Below are positions 11,234 through 23,548 of a stretch of DNA of 64,000 nucleotides, piece after piece. Both the position numbers and the translations under genes were made by a program. The stretch covers positions 22,733,010-22,797,009 of the forward strand of contig JAULJL010000002.1 of NCBI GenBank assembly GCA_030761205.1, given 5' to 3'. The DNA comes from Fremontodendron californicum (Eukaryota; Streptophyta; Magnoliopsida; Malvales; Malvaceae). Under the pieces are notes generated by a model. It had not been told where the DNA came from and made no database searches. It saw only the letters and a list, made by a program, of their open reading frames with translations. Each line of letters begins with the position of its first letter. Positions within the stretch are counted from its first letter, which is position 1.

Positions 11234-14100
11234 AAGAGTACCGAGGAATAGCCAGTTTGAATTAGGGAGAACATGTCAAGGGGAAGTTTTTATGCGTTTA
11301 GTTTCATACCTCATGATGAAAACACTTGTCTTATGTTAACATCCCCATGAGATAAATGAATTTTGAATGTTTTTATGTTTGTTGTGTTTTAACAATAATT
11401 TGAATATGCAAAAACAAGCATTAAGAAGGTTCTAATAATGGATAGTCTCGAGAATATTGATGATCATTGTTAGAAATGACCCAATACCTTCCCTCTTTTG
11501 GGGATTCCATATGTCTAAATCCCTGAAACTAAGATCACTTGAAAGACCTAATGCTTCAATAAATATGACCTAATGCTTCAATAAATATGATTGATTAAAC
11601 TTCATAAACCATTGTCATTGCAAAATAAGCAAAGATGTAAATCCTAGTCTAGGCCATGAACAAAGGAACAAACTTTTTGAAATTTTTTTGAATTCCTTGA
11701 AATTCAAACAAATGAGACATTATTTCAAGAATCTAGATTTTGGTAAATTGATGTATGTCAAGATTGTGCTAAAACCATTCATGACCTTTACCAATAACCA
11801 CAAAACACTAATTACCCAAACATCACTTCATGATTGACACCTTGGGGCACAATGATTAAACTAGATTATCCCATGTCCCAGATAAAACTCGTTTTTCGGG
11901 TCGTATTTTCCTTGTCCTTTCAAAGAACTCATATTTGAAACTCAACATTTTTAAAATAGACCTAGACTTGCTATGTTTCTTGTTGATACGAATTCTCATG
12001 GTTAATCAAACTGGGGCATCATATGTGGAAATGATGGATACATGGTGAAAAAAGATGGAACTAACGCATGAATCATTGGGGCATGCGACAAAAAAAACAA
12101 ATAAAAAATTGTGATATCATGCATATGAGAATTTGGATGATTCCAAAGTGCAAAATGAAATTCTGAATATCTATTTCCCCTGGGGATTGCTTTTCAATAT
12201 GAATATTCGTGCTTGACATGAGAAATGGCTATCTTTCATGTCCCTGTCACAAAAAGAAATTATCCATAGTCACCCCTTTTGAGCTAAAAGAATTCCTTAT
12301 TCTTTAAACCCTGATCAAGGATTACCCTCTACATTGGGGGCAAATGCGAGGAAAGATCTTCTCAAAGATCACAAAAAAATGAGTCCTAGCTCAAAGATAG
12401 AATCAAAGCAAATAGAGCCCCGACTAAATACGGGCTCACTCTGTCAAAGAAAAAGAAAAAAGGAAAAGATGGCTAAATGGAAGCCAAGAACAAAACAAAA
12501 GCCAAGAAAAAATGTGAAAAAGTATGGCAAATGAAAGCTAAAAAAAAAGGTAGAAAAAGAGCAAAAAGTCAAAAAGGAATGAAAAGTCCAAAAAGGGATA
12601 AATGTTTCAAAGAGAATCCTCCTCAAGAAATGATCCTTGATCTGATTACCCTCAAACACATATTTTGGGCCTATTTATCCTTTCTTTCTAAACCCTAAGC
12701 CATGGCCTACATTACGTGCTTTAAAAGTCCGTTTTGATCAAGCATGAATATTTAACTTGAAGGGTTTTTTCCTCAGATTTTATCCCATCACATCGAATTA
12801 TCATTTCACTAAGGAAGAATTTAGAATTCTCAAATGCATGGTAAAACAATGAAAAAAGGAAAAAATAAAAAAATTGGAGAGAATGGGACTCTATGGCGAA
12901 AACCTGAAAACGGGCGGTCTAGAGTAAAATGGGAATTTTTTATGCCATCTATGATAGTCCTGATACCAAAAAAGAGAAGAACATCTTAAAGAAGTGGTCA
13001 TCAAGGAACATCTAGGAATTCCTGAACCTCCCAAATTGTCAACTCTTATTTGGATGATTGATTTCAAAAACTGAAACTTTTTTTCTCCAAAATCCACTTT
13101 CTAGTTTAAACATCCCAGCCAATCTTGACGCTTGTAAAAATACCTTGATATAGAAACTAAAAGAAAGTTGAATTTGTTTGGTTCTCAATGAATTCAAGAT
13201 TTATAAAATCTGTTCCATTTGTGAGCCTAGAAGGGACATACATTTTTTGTTCTGAAGTTTTCCTGGAAAAACCAAAATCATGTTGTACCAAGCCTTGTCA
13301 ATTCAAGTTGAAAAACCCAAATTGACACTTAGGAAAATTTCTAACAGTGATCATTAGTCTTTAAAAGATTTGTACATTACACATTGTGGGGTTAAAAATT
13401 TTGACTCAGAAGTTTTCATTAAATAAGCAAAATTGTTTTTCAAAAAGGAAAATAAAAGTTATTTCTGAAATACCCATTTTTGATGTTAACATGAGATAAG
13501 GGTTTTTCTAACTCAAAGGTGTGGAGCTATTAGGGTTAACCTTGACTTCCAAATATGAGAGGAAGAAATAGAACTCGACAAGTAGACTTCTGTCAATAAG
13601 AGTTTGAAAACTGTTGGGGCAAACAGAATAGCCAAAGATTGAAAAAAGAATTGAAGATATACTCTGATTTGAAGAGGAAAAATGAATTGGAAAGGCTAAG
13701 CCAAAATCTAGAAAATTGATCAGGGGCATTTGCATCACTCATGAGCATTCATCTATTTATTAATCTTTGTATCTGCACCGTGTCAGCAAGCATTTGCATA
13801 ATTCATGAGTATTTGTATTTGCACTATTCCATGAGCATCTGCATTCTATCTTTGCAAGTACATCCTTCATAGATATTTGCATTCACATCATCTCAAGAAA
13901 GTGCATCATTTTTAGGATCATTGCATCTTCATTTTAGCTTTAATTACACCATTCATGAACCACTTACATGAACATAATTCGTAGGGACATCTGCATCTGT
14001 GTTTAGAAACATTTGCATCGATTCAAGACATCCGTATCATTTCAAGAAGTATTTGCATCAATCCAAGATATTTGCATTTACACCATGAAGCATTTGCATC
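11234..14100 (+). other. Element A 3' internal region without pol; non-coding, shared with C
   Basis: No enzyme motif is seen on either strand. The region aligns in patches with C 49544-52430: CCCTCAAACACATATTTTGG occurs at about 12650 and again at about 50640, followed in both by TTTTGATCAAGCATG. GGCGGTCTAGAGTA (about 12914) matches GGGCAGTCTAGAGTA (about 50940). Purine-rich lysine-codon runs near 12430-12560 are low complexity. The shared blocks sit where pol would be in an autonomous relative. Function unknown. Confidence 0.65.
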
Positions 14101-14129
14101 CTCTCTCAAATCCTTCAGGTTAATTTCTA

Positions 14130-14680
14130 GGTCATTTCAAATTCTGGTTTCATCCAGATCTTTTCAATTTTCTGGTTTCACCCATGCCTTTTTATTCTCT
14201 GGTTTCATCCAAATCTTTTTCAAATTTCTGGTTTCACCCATGTTTTTCAAATTTCTGTTTCCATCCAGATCATTTTTAAATTTCTGGTTTCACCATGCCT
14301 TTAATCTCTAGTTTCATCCAAATCTTTTTCAAATTTCTGGTTTCACCCATGCCTTTAATCTCTGGTTTCATCAAATCTTTTTCAAAATTCTGGTTTCACC
14401 CATGCTTTTTAATTTCTGGTTCCATCCAGATCATTTTCAAATTTCTGGTTTCACCCATGCTTTTCAATTTCTGGTTCCATCCAGATTATTTTCAAATTTA
14501 TGGTTTCTCCCATGCCTTTAATCTCTGGTTTCATCCATATCTTTTTCAAATTTTTGGTTTCACCCATGCTTTTCAAATTTCTGGTTCCATCCAGATCATT
14601 TTGAAATTTCTGGTTTCACCCATGCCTTAAATCTCTGGTTTCATCTAGATCTTTTTCAATTTTCGGTTTCATCCATGCGG
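14130..14680 (+). repeat. Tandem repeat in the 3' region of A (TCTGGTTTCA units)
   Basis: Units alternate between TCTGGTTTCATCCA plus GATCTTTTTCAAATT and TCTGGTTTCACCCATGC plus CTTTAA. The composite period is about 54-58 bp with about ten composite copies. Sliding frames through the array give fortuitous Phe-rich ORFs. Such clusters just before the PPT are typical of Tat/Ogre elements. Confidence 0.85.
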
Positions 14681-14910
14681 GTAAGGCCTTCGGGCACCAT
14701 TTTTAAGACCTTCGGGCACCATTTTTAAGACCTTTGGGCACATTTTTTCAAATCATGGGTAAGGCCTTCGGGCACCATTTTTAAGACCTTCAGGCACCAT
14801 TTTTAAGATCTTCGGGCATAATTTTTCAAATCATAAGGCCTCTGAGCACCATTTTTAAGACCTCCGGGCACTATTTTTAAGACCTTCGGGCACAATTTTT
14901 TCTTTTGCAA
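14676..14910 (+). repeat. Second tandem repeat in A (about 22-23 bp unit)
   Basis: The unit AAGACCTTCGGGCACCATTT recurs about eight to nine times with small changes (AAGGCCTTCGGGCACC, AAGACCTCCGGGCACT). It is interrupted twice by TTTTTTCAAATCAT, which gives a higher-order period of about 75 bp. Confidence 0.85.
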
Positions 14911-15120
14911 ATCGAACTCATTTTCTTAAGACGGGTCGAGCCTTGATTAGTCAGAGAATTCAATTTAAGGACAAAATCTTCAATTTATAGCTTTTTCAAC
15001 AAAAAAAATGAATGATGATGATTGAAAACCCCTTTCCTTTTCCTTCACATATGATTTCACTAACTTTACGAAATTAGTGTTTATTTATCTTTCCCTGATT
15101 CCTGATTCTTAGCAATAGCT

Positions 15121-15133
15121 AAAGAGGGGCAGT
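15121..15133 (+). other. Polypurine tract of A
   Basis: AAAGAGGGGCAGT abuts the 3' LTR tip TGTAGACACC. B has the same tract on the minus strand (21703-21716) and C has a near match (53470-53481). It primes plus-strand DNA synthesis. Confidence 0.88.
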
Positions 15134-18100
15134 TGTAGACACCTAATTTTGTCCGAACCCCTAAATCAGGTGGTACTCGATGCTTAGTCTCCAAAAGCAG
15201 ACAGAAAAAGTCAAACTCAAAAAAGTCAACCTCAAAAAGAGTCAACCTCAAAAAAAGTCAACACAAGAAAAGTCAACCTTGAAAAAGTCAACTACTAAAA
15301 AAGCCAACCCACTTTCAAAATCAAGATTTGACGTTCAATTGAAAAACGGTACAAGAATTTTGATAATCCAAGGTCTACATTGAAAGATATGGAGGTCGGA
15401 AGTTGGGTTAGGAAATCTCAATAGAAAAGAAACCCTAGTTCGGGAAATTTGGGGAAAAGTGCTTAAACGATCAAATTGGTCAAAATTGAAGGTTCTAGAT
15501 GAAAGATAAGTACTGACTACGGGTAACGGAGAAGCCATTTGGAAGAAAAACTGATAGAAAAGTCAATTCGAAAGAAAACCGAGAATTAGGGTTTTTTGGT
15601 AGATTTCAGTGAAATTTGGAAGAATAAAGAAATGGCCCGATTTGGTAGATCTAAAGCCCTTAATTGATGAGAAATGATTAAACAAGGATAGCCCAAAGCT
15701 CAGTTTGAAGAAAATCTGAAAATCGGACTTGTTTTGAGCAAAACCGAGTTTCGGAGGCAAAAAAAGCAAAATTGGAAAACGTGGGAAAAATAGCAAATGA
15801 ACTCCACAAATTCTGAAAATTTTCAAATCTCATTCTTAAATCGTTTCGAAGAGATTGGAAAAATAAAATCTTGATTCGGACTTCGTTTGCAAAATGGCCA
15901 AATACTGGCCCCACTATCTAAAAATTCAACAGGATAAATCCTGAAAAAATAGCAAATGAACTCCAAAAATTCTGAAAATTTGCAAATCTCATTTTATAAT
16001 TAATTGGAAGAGATTGGCAAAATAAAATCTTGATTCGGAGTTCGTTTACAAAATGGTCAAATCTCGGGTCCCTTACGCAATAATTCGAGTAAATAAATCC
16101 CAAAAAATACTAAATGAGCTCCAAAAATTATGAAAACTTCCAGATCACATTTTTAAATTATTTGGAAGAGATTGGTGAATAAAAATCTAGATTCGGAGCT
16201 CGTTCGAAAAATGGTAAAGTTCGAGTGCATAAAAGGGGCAATTTCAAAAATAAATCCGAAATAAATAGCAAATGGACTCGAAATTGTTTGAAAACTTCCA
16301 GAATTCAATTTTTTATTATTTTGGAAGTATTGAAAATAGAAATTTTGAATTTGGAGTCCGTTTACTATTTATTTAGGTTCAGGGGGCAAAAAGGTCATTT
16401 CAACGAATAAACCAAAAAGGGCAAATTTGTAATTGTGGAAAATATGAAAGTAGAAGGAATTGCTGGGATTTTTCTTCCCTTGGTCAACCAGCATCAAGGA
16501 GAAGAAGGAAGCTTGAACAATTTAATTTCTTAGTCACTATCAAGCCACATGCTACCACTAACACCTTGCAAATGGTCCCGCTTCATCCAACGGCTTAGGT
16601 GCCTTGTAGGGAAGTTGAATGCACCATCCAATGGGCAATTTTAAATGCCAAGATGAAATTTTTATTTTTCATGAAAGAACCCTCATCTAATGGCCAAGAA
16701 TGGAAGAAAAAAGATGAACACAATTCATCCAAGGGTGAGCATCCATTCGGCCAAGCAAAGGAGTGCATGGGATTGTCTCTTTTTATCCAATGGCTTAGGC
16801 CATCTACAAGGGCTGAGTACACATATTGAGGTCTGGATTTAATCTACAAGATGTCATTTTTATGTTGCCCTCATCCAATGACCAAGAATGGAGGAGCACA
16901 ACTCATCCAAGGGTAGGCACTCAAAGGGGCAAGCAAGGGAGTGCATGGGATTGGTCCTCTTTTGCATCTAAGGGCTGAGTACATATCTTAAGGGCTACTA
17001 TCAGTTGGAAATATGACATTTTTATGTTGTCATCAAAATATATTAATCTAAGGGCCAAGATTGGAGGAGAAAAAATGCAAATTCCATCCAATGATGGAGA
17101 GGCCATTGGGCCAAGACTAAAGGACGGGGCTGATTACATTTTTCACATGTTTTTTGGCTGAATTCAGTAGCTAATTTGGCAAAAAAGAAAAGGTTTTGAA
17201 AGAAAGAAAGAAAAAGGTTTTCAATAGAGAGCTTGAAGGTAGTCATCTCTACCAAGCTCTAGCATAGCATTCTTCTTGTTTTCCATGGTGTTTTCTTGAT
17301 TTTCTATCATGTTTTACTACTATTTCATAGAAATAAAATTTTTAATGTTTACTTATGTTTTCATCTCTTCTTATTCATTAAAATGGTGGAAAACAATTTT
17401 TTTTACATGGTTTCATGCTTGGCCGAAAATGGCATGTTTGCTTGCCTTGGTTTTCTTTTTCTTTCTTCCTTGCATGTTGTTGTGAAAAATGATTTTTAGA
17501 AGGCTTTTAGAGTATTCTAAGGTTTTGATTTTTAACAAAAGATGAAACAAAAAGGTTGAAATGGCTACATGATCTTGGCTAGACCAAGTGACCATGGTTA
17601 GGAGAGAGGCTATGTCCATTTTTACCTACCATGAAGCTCACCTTAATTTTGCTGTTTAGCATGGTTTATTTTCTGATTTTCGAAATGGAAAGGCTTCATG
17701 ATCTTGGCAAGAGCAAGTGATTATGGTTAGGTGAGAGGCTATGTCCATTTTATACCAACCATGGAGCTTAACTTTCCTTGTTTTATTTACTAGTTTTGCT
17801 TGTTATTTGCTTTGCATGTCTATGTTTAATTTTAAATATGTTATTTACATTATTTTCTATGCTATATTTGTTTCTATATTTCATTTCCATGCTTAATATG
17901 TTTTCCTTGTAGATTCGACCTTGTTGTCTATTGGAGTTATATTGTGCATTTTTCATATTTCATGTCTTATATTATAAACATGTTTGCATTTTTCATATTT
18001 GTCATATGGCTATTCAGATACTCCATGTTGATATGCCTTGCATGTGCATTTTCATCTTGCTTCTTGACTTGTTTGCATCTCCATGCCATGAGCTTGTGTA

Positions 18101-20802
18101 TTTTGATTTTAGTATGTCATATGCTTATGAAAATGTCATGACATTATGCATATTGATATGATTTATCATGTACTTGTGTAATTTACAAGATAGGATTGCA
18201 TTAGAGTATCATGTAACCATATTCGGCCTCTTCATGCATTCCTTACCTTGTCATGCATTTGCATTTTGTTTAGGTAACATGCTTTGCATTATCATATCTT
18301 GAAATTGTGTATTAGTTGTTGATTTTTCCAGCATTAACATTAGTCTCATTGGTCATTGTATGTTCATAGTATTGCTATGCATGTTCATTACATTGTAGGT
18401 CTAGGCTATATTGGTATTGCCATGCATATTGGGTCTTAAATCATATTGGTATTGCCATGTATTGCTATGCTACTTAGGTCTTAAGTTACATTAGCATTTT
18501 CATGCATATTCATAACATATTAGGTCCAAGTCATATTTGCATTATCAAGCATTGCATGCATATTAAGTTAGGATAGCATTTATTTCCATGCAAACTCATG
18601 CTAGGCATTTAGGTTGTCTTGAATTGTCATGCATTTCCTTTACCATTTAGACCTTTAAACCATGCATTTCATACATTTCATTTGCTATATGTTCATGCAT
18701 TCCATGTTATTGCCACATTATTTATGACTTAGGCCAATCAATGGCTCAAAGTCATGCTCTCTTGAGCATACTTGTGGAAAATTAAGGAATTGTCAAATTG
18801 ATTATTCTACCTTTGAGATTTATTTACTTAGCCAATTTTTGTCCAAGGTTTTTAAATGTTTATCTAATTTCCTTAGGTCTTTAGGATGATCTCCAACAAT
18901 TTTTACTTTTATTTTTGAATGACTTTATCAAAGGCAAAAAATGTGTTTTGACAAAATAGTTTTTTTCATCGAGTACTTGAACATCTCCGATTTTTTTGGG
19001 CAGTCACCTTTAATCAGAAAATTAAGACAATTTGTTCCCATGTATTGTTACATGTTCTGAGTCTCCAGTATTTTTTTTATATTTTTTTGAATTTTTAAAA
19101 ATAGGCAAAAAAATCGTGTAACAAAAACTCGACAGTAGAGGCAGATTTGAAATCAAAAGAGGAATAATGGTTGAATTTGGCTAAGGCATTTAGAGGGGGT
19201 CGAGTAGAAGCTTTAGCTACTGTCTTAGGGTAGTTTCTAAGCCTTTTTAAACTTTAAAAGTGGTTTTATAAATCTTGGGTTAAGGGTGGTCAAGTCCGAG
19301 ATTTTAAACTTAGGAAATTAGAGCCATTTCAAAAGGGTTTGGTAGGGGTTTTTAATCTTTATTCAAGTTGTTCGTCAAAATTGTTTTCAAATAATCACAA
19401 AGTTTTGTATTTTTAGAAAATCTAATTTTACATATTTTCCTAAGGTAGCTGGATATCTTTTTAGATATATGGATTTCTTTATTTAGAGGAAAAAACACAT
19501 TTTCATGCATTGTATTTTCCATGTTCATGCATTTTATTTAAATGAGTGATTTTTGCTATGATATTTTCCATATTATTATTTTGATTTACATTTTATGATA
19601 TTACATTGTTTGCCATATGATTTTGAATATTTCATGATATCCCATATTTTTTTATTTAGTCATTTATTTTTATCACATTATTTAGCATATACTATGTTCA
19701 TGCATTTTTATTTTATTTTCATGCATATTTTATGATAGCATTATTTTATGTTTCATGACATTTCACCATTTTCCATGTCATTTAGGTTTAATTATTTAAA
19801 ATATGCCATATCATTTAAAATTGCCATGTCATTTAAATAATTTTATCTCATTTAGAATATATCATGATACTTAGGATATTTCATTTCATCTAGAATATAC
19901 TATGCCATTTAAATTATGTCATATCATTTAGGTTGCATTATATTATTTAGACTTTGCCATGTCATTTTATTTATGTCATATATGTTCATATTTTTACATG
20001 TTTTGAAAAAGATAATGATTATCAATAAAAATAAAGATATTCCCGAGTTAAAATAATTCATGAGTTCTCTACCGGGTTTGCTAGAGGGAATGTCATCAAT
20101 TATCATTAATAAAGGAATATCTTTCTTTCAAAAAAAAAAAAAACGAGAATGATTCGAAAAGTTTTCCCAATAAATAAAAATTTCTATATTTTGCCGATTT
20201 TATCGGGAATATAGAAAAATTTTGAATTAATAAATTTCGGATCATTTTCAATAAAAAATGGAATTATTTTTCTCAAAATTGGGAATTAACTTGAAATACT
20301 AAATTAAAAACCAAGTTTTTACCGAGACTTTAGATAACACATGATTAATAAGGTACCGTTTTATACGGGCGTTGTGGGGGTGCTAAGCCTTTCCCACATG
20401 TAACCAAGTCCCGGACCTGATTCTTCGGTTTTCTCTGGTTTATAACGCAGACTTGAAATTGGTTTTAAAAATGTTTTAATTAATTTTAAAATGTTTTATA
20501 AAACCGATTTTAATAGGTGGCCGATCACACCTAGCTAAAAAAGATTGGTGGCGACTCCATGTCTTTTTATGAGGCCGTTTTCATACCCTCGACTTTTTAT
20601 TTCAATCTAGAGGAATTAAGTCATCTTTTCCTCTTCTTCTGTTTCCCTCTTACTCGAATGGGTTCCCACGATTGGGATCACGTATCGACACCTTCGTTTT
20701 TCTAGAGGAATTAAGTCGGCTTTTCCTCTTTTTTAATGTCACGCTTAACGAATAATAAAGTCTTGGGATGAGACTTGTTATGTTATTTTTTAGGTTGCGA
20801 CA
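15134..20802 (+). repeat. Element A 3' LTR (5,669 bp)
   Basis: It runs from TGTAGACACC to GCGACA and matches 737-6380 in order, including both internal tandem arrays, the AT-rich CATGCAT-containing middle and the U5-like end. The terminal 180 bp carries the doubled TCTAGAGGAATTAAGTC phrase and AATAATAAAGTC, a possible polyadenylation signal. The internal PBS-like decamer TGGCGACTCC is at 20549-20558. This copy keeps the proper LTR terminus that the 5' copy has lost. Confidence 0.92.
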
Positions 20803-20807
20803 GGGGT
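20803..20807. repeat. Target-site duplication of element A, right copy (GGGGT)
   Basis: GGGGT directly follows the LTR end and is identical to 732-736. The B LTR resumes with TACAGGGGGATGG. Confidence 0.93.
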
Positions 20808-21702
20808 TACAGGGGGATGGTGGTGGTGTGCTCTTTTTCTTTTTCCGAAATCCCAAAAAAAAATCCCCTGGTTTGTGTTTCTCTTTATGGGGCTTTTGAA
20901 ACCAAATTCCCAGAAAATCATCGATTTTTTGGGATTTGGTTGTTGTTTTAAGAAATGGGTGTGCCAATATGGATTGAGTGTGTGGATAGAAAACTAAGGT
21001 GGCTGGATATGAGGGTTGATAGGGTGGTGGCGTGGGGGAAGGAATTGCCTAAGGTGGTGGTGTAGGGGAAAAGGGCTAGTAGGGTGGTGGCGTGCCTTGG
21101 GTGGCTATGTGCCTGGGGTAGCTGTGCCAGGGGTAGGGGTCGGTGGGTGTGTGGTGCTGTAGGGGCAGCAGGCTGCCAGGCCAAGTTGGCCTTACTAGGC
21201 CATCAGGCTTGGTTGGCCTGCTGCCTAGCATTCCTGCTAGGCAAGCCTGGTTGGGTGCACCCGTTTTCTCTCGGTGGGCTTGATGTTGGGCCCAATCTAG
21301 ATGGGAAAGGGGTGGTTGGGTTTGGGCCCCTAAGTCCACAAAATTAATATGAAATTAAGAAATAATTATAATAAACAAAATAAAGTAACAAGGTCCAATA
21401 GACCCCAAAAAAAGGGATTGCCAGAGCTAAATCGAATATGGGCTCAAATTAAATCAACACCCGAATCAAGCTCAAGATTTGAATCCATTTCAAAGAATTT
21501 GATGCGACCGGTTCATACAAGAATAACGGACCTAGATTAATGAGCAACTGGACCACAACAAGAAATTGCGAATTTTAATGCTTTACTTGAATCGCTTTTG
21601 AAATTCTAATTTGAAACTCAACTCGGGACATAATCTGGACCTAACTCGGGTTTGATCCGTACCTAACTCGAGGCTTGATCCGGACAAAATTGGGTTACTA
21701 CA
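20808..21702 (-). repeat. Element B 3' LTR, second segment
   Basis: It resumes the LTR interrupted at 736 and matches 56972-57878: GGGCTTTTGAAACCAAATTC, the GC-rich GGGCAGCAGGCTGCCAGGCC block near 21165, and the end CGGACAAAATTGGGTTACTA then CA at 21702. Read on the minus strand this is the LTR start TGTAGTAACCCAATTTTGTC. Open frames on both strands in the GC-rich part are not supported by any motif. Confidence 0.9.
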
Positions 21703-21716
21703 ACTGCCCCTCTTTG
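21703..21716 (-). other. Polypurine tract of B
   Basis: On the minus strand CAAAGAGGGGCAGT abuts the LTR start TGTAGTAACC. This fixes the left LTR as the 3' LTR and the element as minus-strand. Confidence 0.88.
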
Positions 21717-21879
21717 TACATTGCTGAGAATCAGAAATAGAGCAAAGACATAGACGACAATTTTGTTTGAGACCAGTGATTCAAAAAGTTTTTTTATTCA
21801 TTATTTTTTTGTTGATTTTTTTCTGAAAAAGATCACAATTCTAATTTTTTACTAAGATCACAACTTTAAAACTAAAAGA

Positions 21880-22410
21880 AATTCCCCCTTCAAGACTCCA
21901 CAACTTTAAAATTAAAAGAAACTCTTCCTTCAAGGTTCTACAACTTTAAGATTAAAAGCTCATCCAATTAGAGACTTAACAACTTTGAAATTAAAAATGA
22001 AAATGCTCCTCTTATAGAGGTTCCATCACTTGAAAAATAAATTACTCCTCTCATCAGAGGCTCTATCAATTAGAAAAATGGATTGCTCCTTTCACCAGAG
22101 GCTCTATCGTTTGGAAAATTATTTGCTCCTCTCATCAAAGGCTCTAACACTTGGAAAAATAAATTGCCCCTCACATCAGAGGTCCCATCACTTGAAAAAT
22201 TAAATTACTCCTCTCACCAGAGGCTCTATCACTTGGAAAAATAAATTTCTCCTCTCAATAGAGGGTCTATAACTTTAAAAATAAGTTGCTCCTCTCATCA
22301 GAGAGTCTATAACTTTAAAAATAAGTTGCTCCTCTCATCAAAGGCTCCTTCAGTTGGAGAAATAAATTGCTCCTCTCATTAGAGGCTTTATTACTTGGAA
22401 AAATAAATAG
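21880..22410 (-). repeat. Tandem repeat in the 3' region of B (about 41 bp unit)
   Basis: Read on the plus strand, units follow AAATTGCTCCTCTCATCAGA then GGCTCTATCACTTGGAAAAA. About nine to ten copies cover 21995-22410. Before them are earlier, more diverged units built on ACAACTTTAAAATTAAAAG (21880-21990). It lies just inside the PPT, as in A and C, but the sequence is unrelated. Confidence 0.85.
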
Positions 22411-23548
22411 GTACCTTTCTCTTGATCATCATGGTGATTTTCAACTTCCTGCTGCAATCGGGTTTCTCTTTTTCCTTGTCCACCTGCCATTCACATCCTT
22501 TTTCTGAACAATGATAATTTTGGATTGTTTGCAATGTCATGATAATGCAATGCATGCTTATGACAATGAAATACATGACTTAAGGCTCGGATACTGACCT
22601 GATGCCCATGTATATATTTCATCAACTAGTGACTCTTCCAGAGCTTGGTCTGATTAAGTCTCTTATCCCATTCTTTATAATCATTTTCTATCTTTCCCAA
22701 TTCCTTTTCTTTTCCCTCTTCGAGTTGACTAGATGTCCATAATTTAATTCCTTACGATTTTATTTTATCCTTTCTTGGTTGGAATCAAAGCTTTGTACAA
22801 TTTCACATATCAATCATCGTTTCAATAATTGCTTTCTTCATTTCCACAGGGTATTAATAAATCATGTCTCATACTGCCGCATCATCTCTTTCTCCCTTTC
22901 TAATTTTCCAATTCTCAAATTTCTGAGTAATCATGAAAGCTCCACTTGTGCATCATTTATTTATTTATTTATTATCATTCAAATTTCAAGCCAACATAAT
23001 GCATTATCTAAAGAAAATTTCAAAGAAATAAAGATAATTCAATGACAAGACTTTATGAATCGGGGTATGTTTTTCATTCCAGTGAAAGAAAAAGAACATA
23101 CTGGTATTAGCCAAGGAAAAGAAAGAAAGAAAGAAAGAAAGAAAGACAGAATAAGGATAGATCCCCACATAATGAATACTCAAATGATCTCAATTGAGCT
23201 AATCCGAATTTCTCTTTCGAGAAAGAATATTCATCAATGTCCTTGACTCCTTTGAGAGCATCAAACCATGAGTTACCCTCTATATCTTGTGCAATTTAGT
23301 CATATTGCACTTCGCTGCTTGCTCAACCTTTCCATCATGCTTTAACCCTTTGTCTCATGCAATCACTTCACACGGGTTATTGGTAGTTGCCCCAACTCTT
23401 GTTCGTCTTTCACCTAGGCCACCCTTTAGGGTTTTCGACCTAGATCCATCCTTTGATTCCCTTTTGAGTTTTCAATTTGAACGTCTCCTCTTTTTCTTTG
23501 ACTCAAATCGCCTTATCGGGATTTCTGCTTGAATTTTTTTTCTTTTTT
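22411..23548 (-). other. Element B region between integrase and repeats (no gene seen)
   Basis: Non-coding and AT-rich. It holds a (GAAA)n microsatellite at about 23120-23150 and poly-T near 23537. No conserved domain is seen in any frame. Confidence 0.5.

Larger units (their letters stand above)
737..20802 (+). mobile_element. Element A: giant gag-only (non-autonomous) Tat-type LTR retrotransposon, 20.07 kb
   Basis: Direct LTR copies at 737-6380 and 15134-20802 (about 5.65 kb each) bound 8.75 kb of internal DNA. Both start TGTAGACACC; the 3' copy ends GCGACA. A 5-bp duplication GGGGT flanks the element. A decayed tRNA-Arg-type PBS follows the 5' LTR and the purine tract AAAGAGGGGCAGT precedes the 3' LTR. 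The only recognisable coding blocks are two gag-related pseudogenes (7930-8876 and 9735-11233). No protease, RT, RNase H or integrase motif is seen in 11234-15133 on either strand. This resembles the non-autonomous Tat derivatives described as TR-GAG elements. Enzyme supply in trans is inference. The two LTRs differ by roughly 5-10 percent in stretches compared by eye. Confidence 0.9.

Noticed and set aside
12334..12698. Lys-rich frames near 12.5 kb
   Set aside because: Low-complexity purine DNA (AAAAAG runs); the opposite strand is open as Phe-rich at the same place.
14072..14630. Phe-rich repetitive open frames
   Set aside because: Products of the TCTGGTTTCA tandem array in the 3' region of A; frames end and restart arbitrarily.
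21084..21347. 87-codon frames on both strands in the GC-rich block
   Set aside because: Part of the B LTR; GC-rich DNA lacks stops. The other LTR copy (57172-57399) does not keep the frame.
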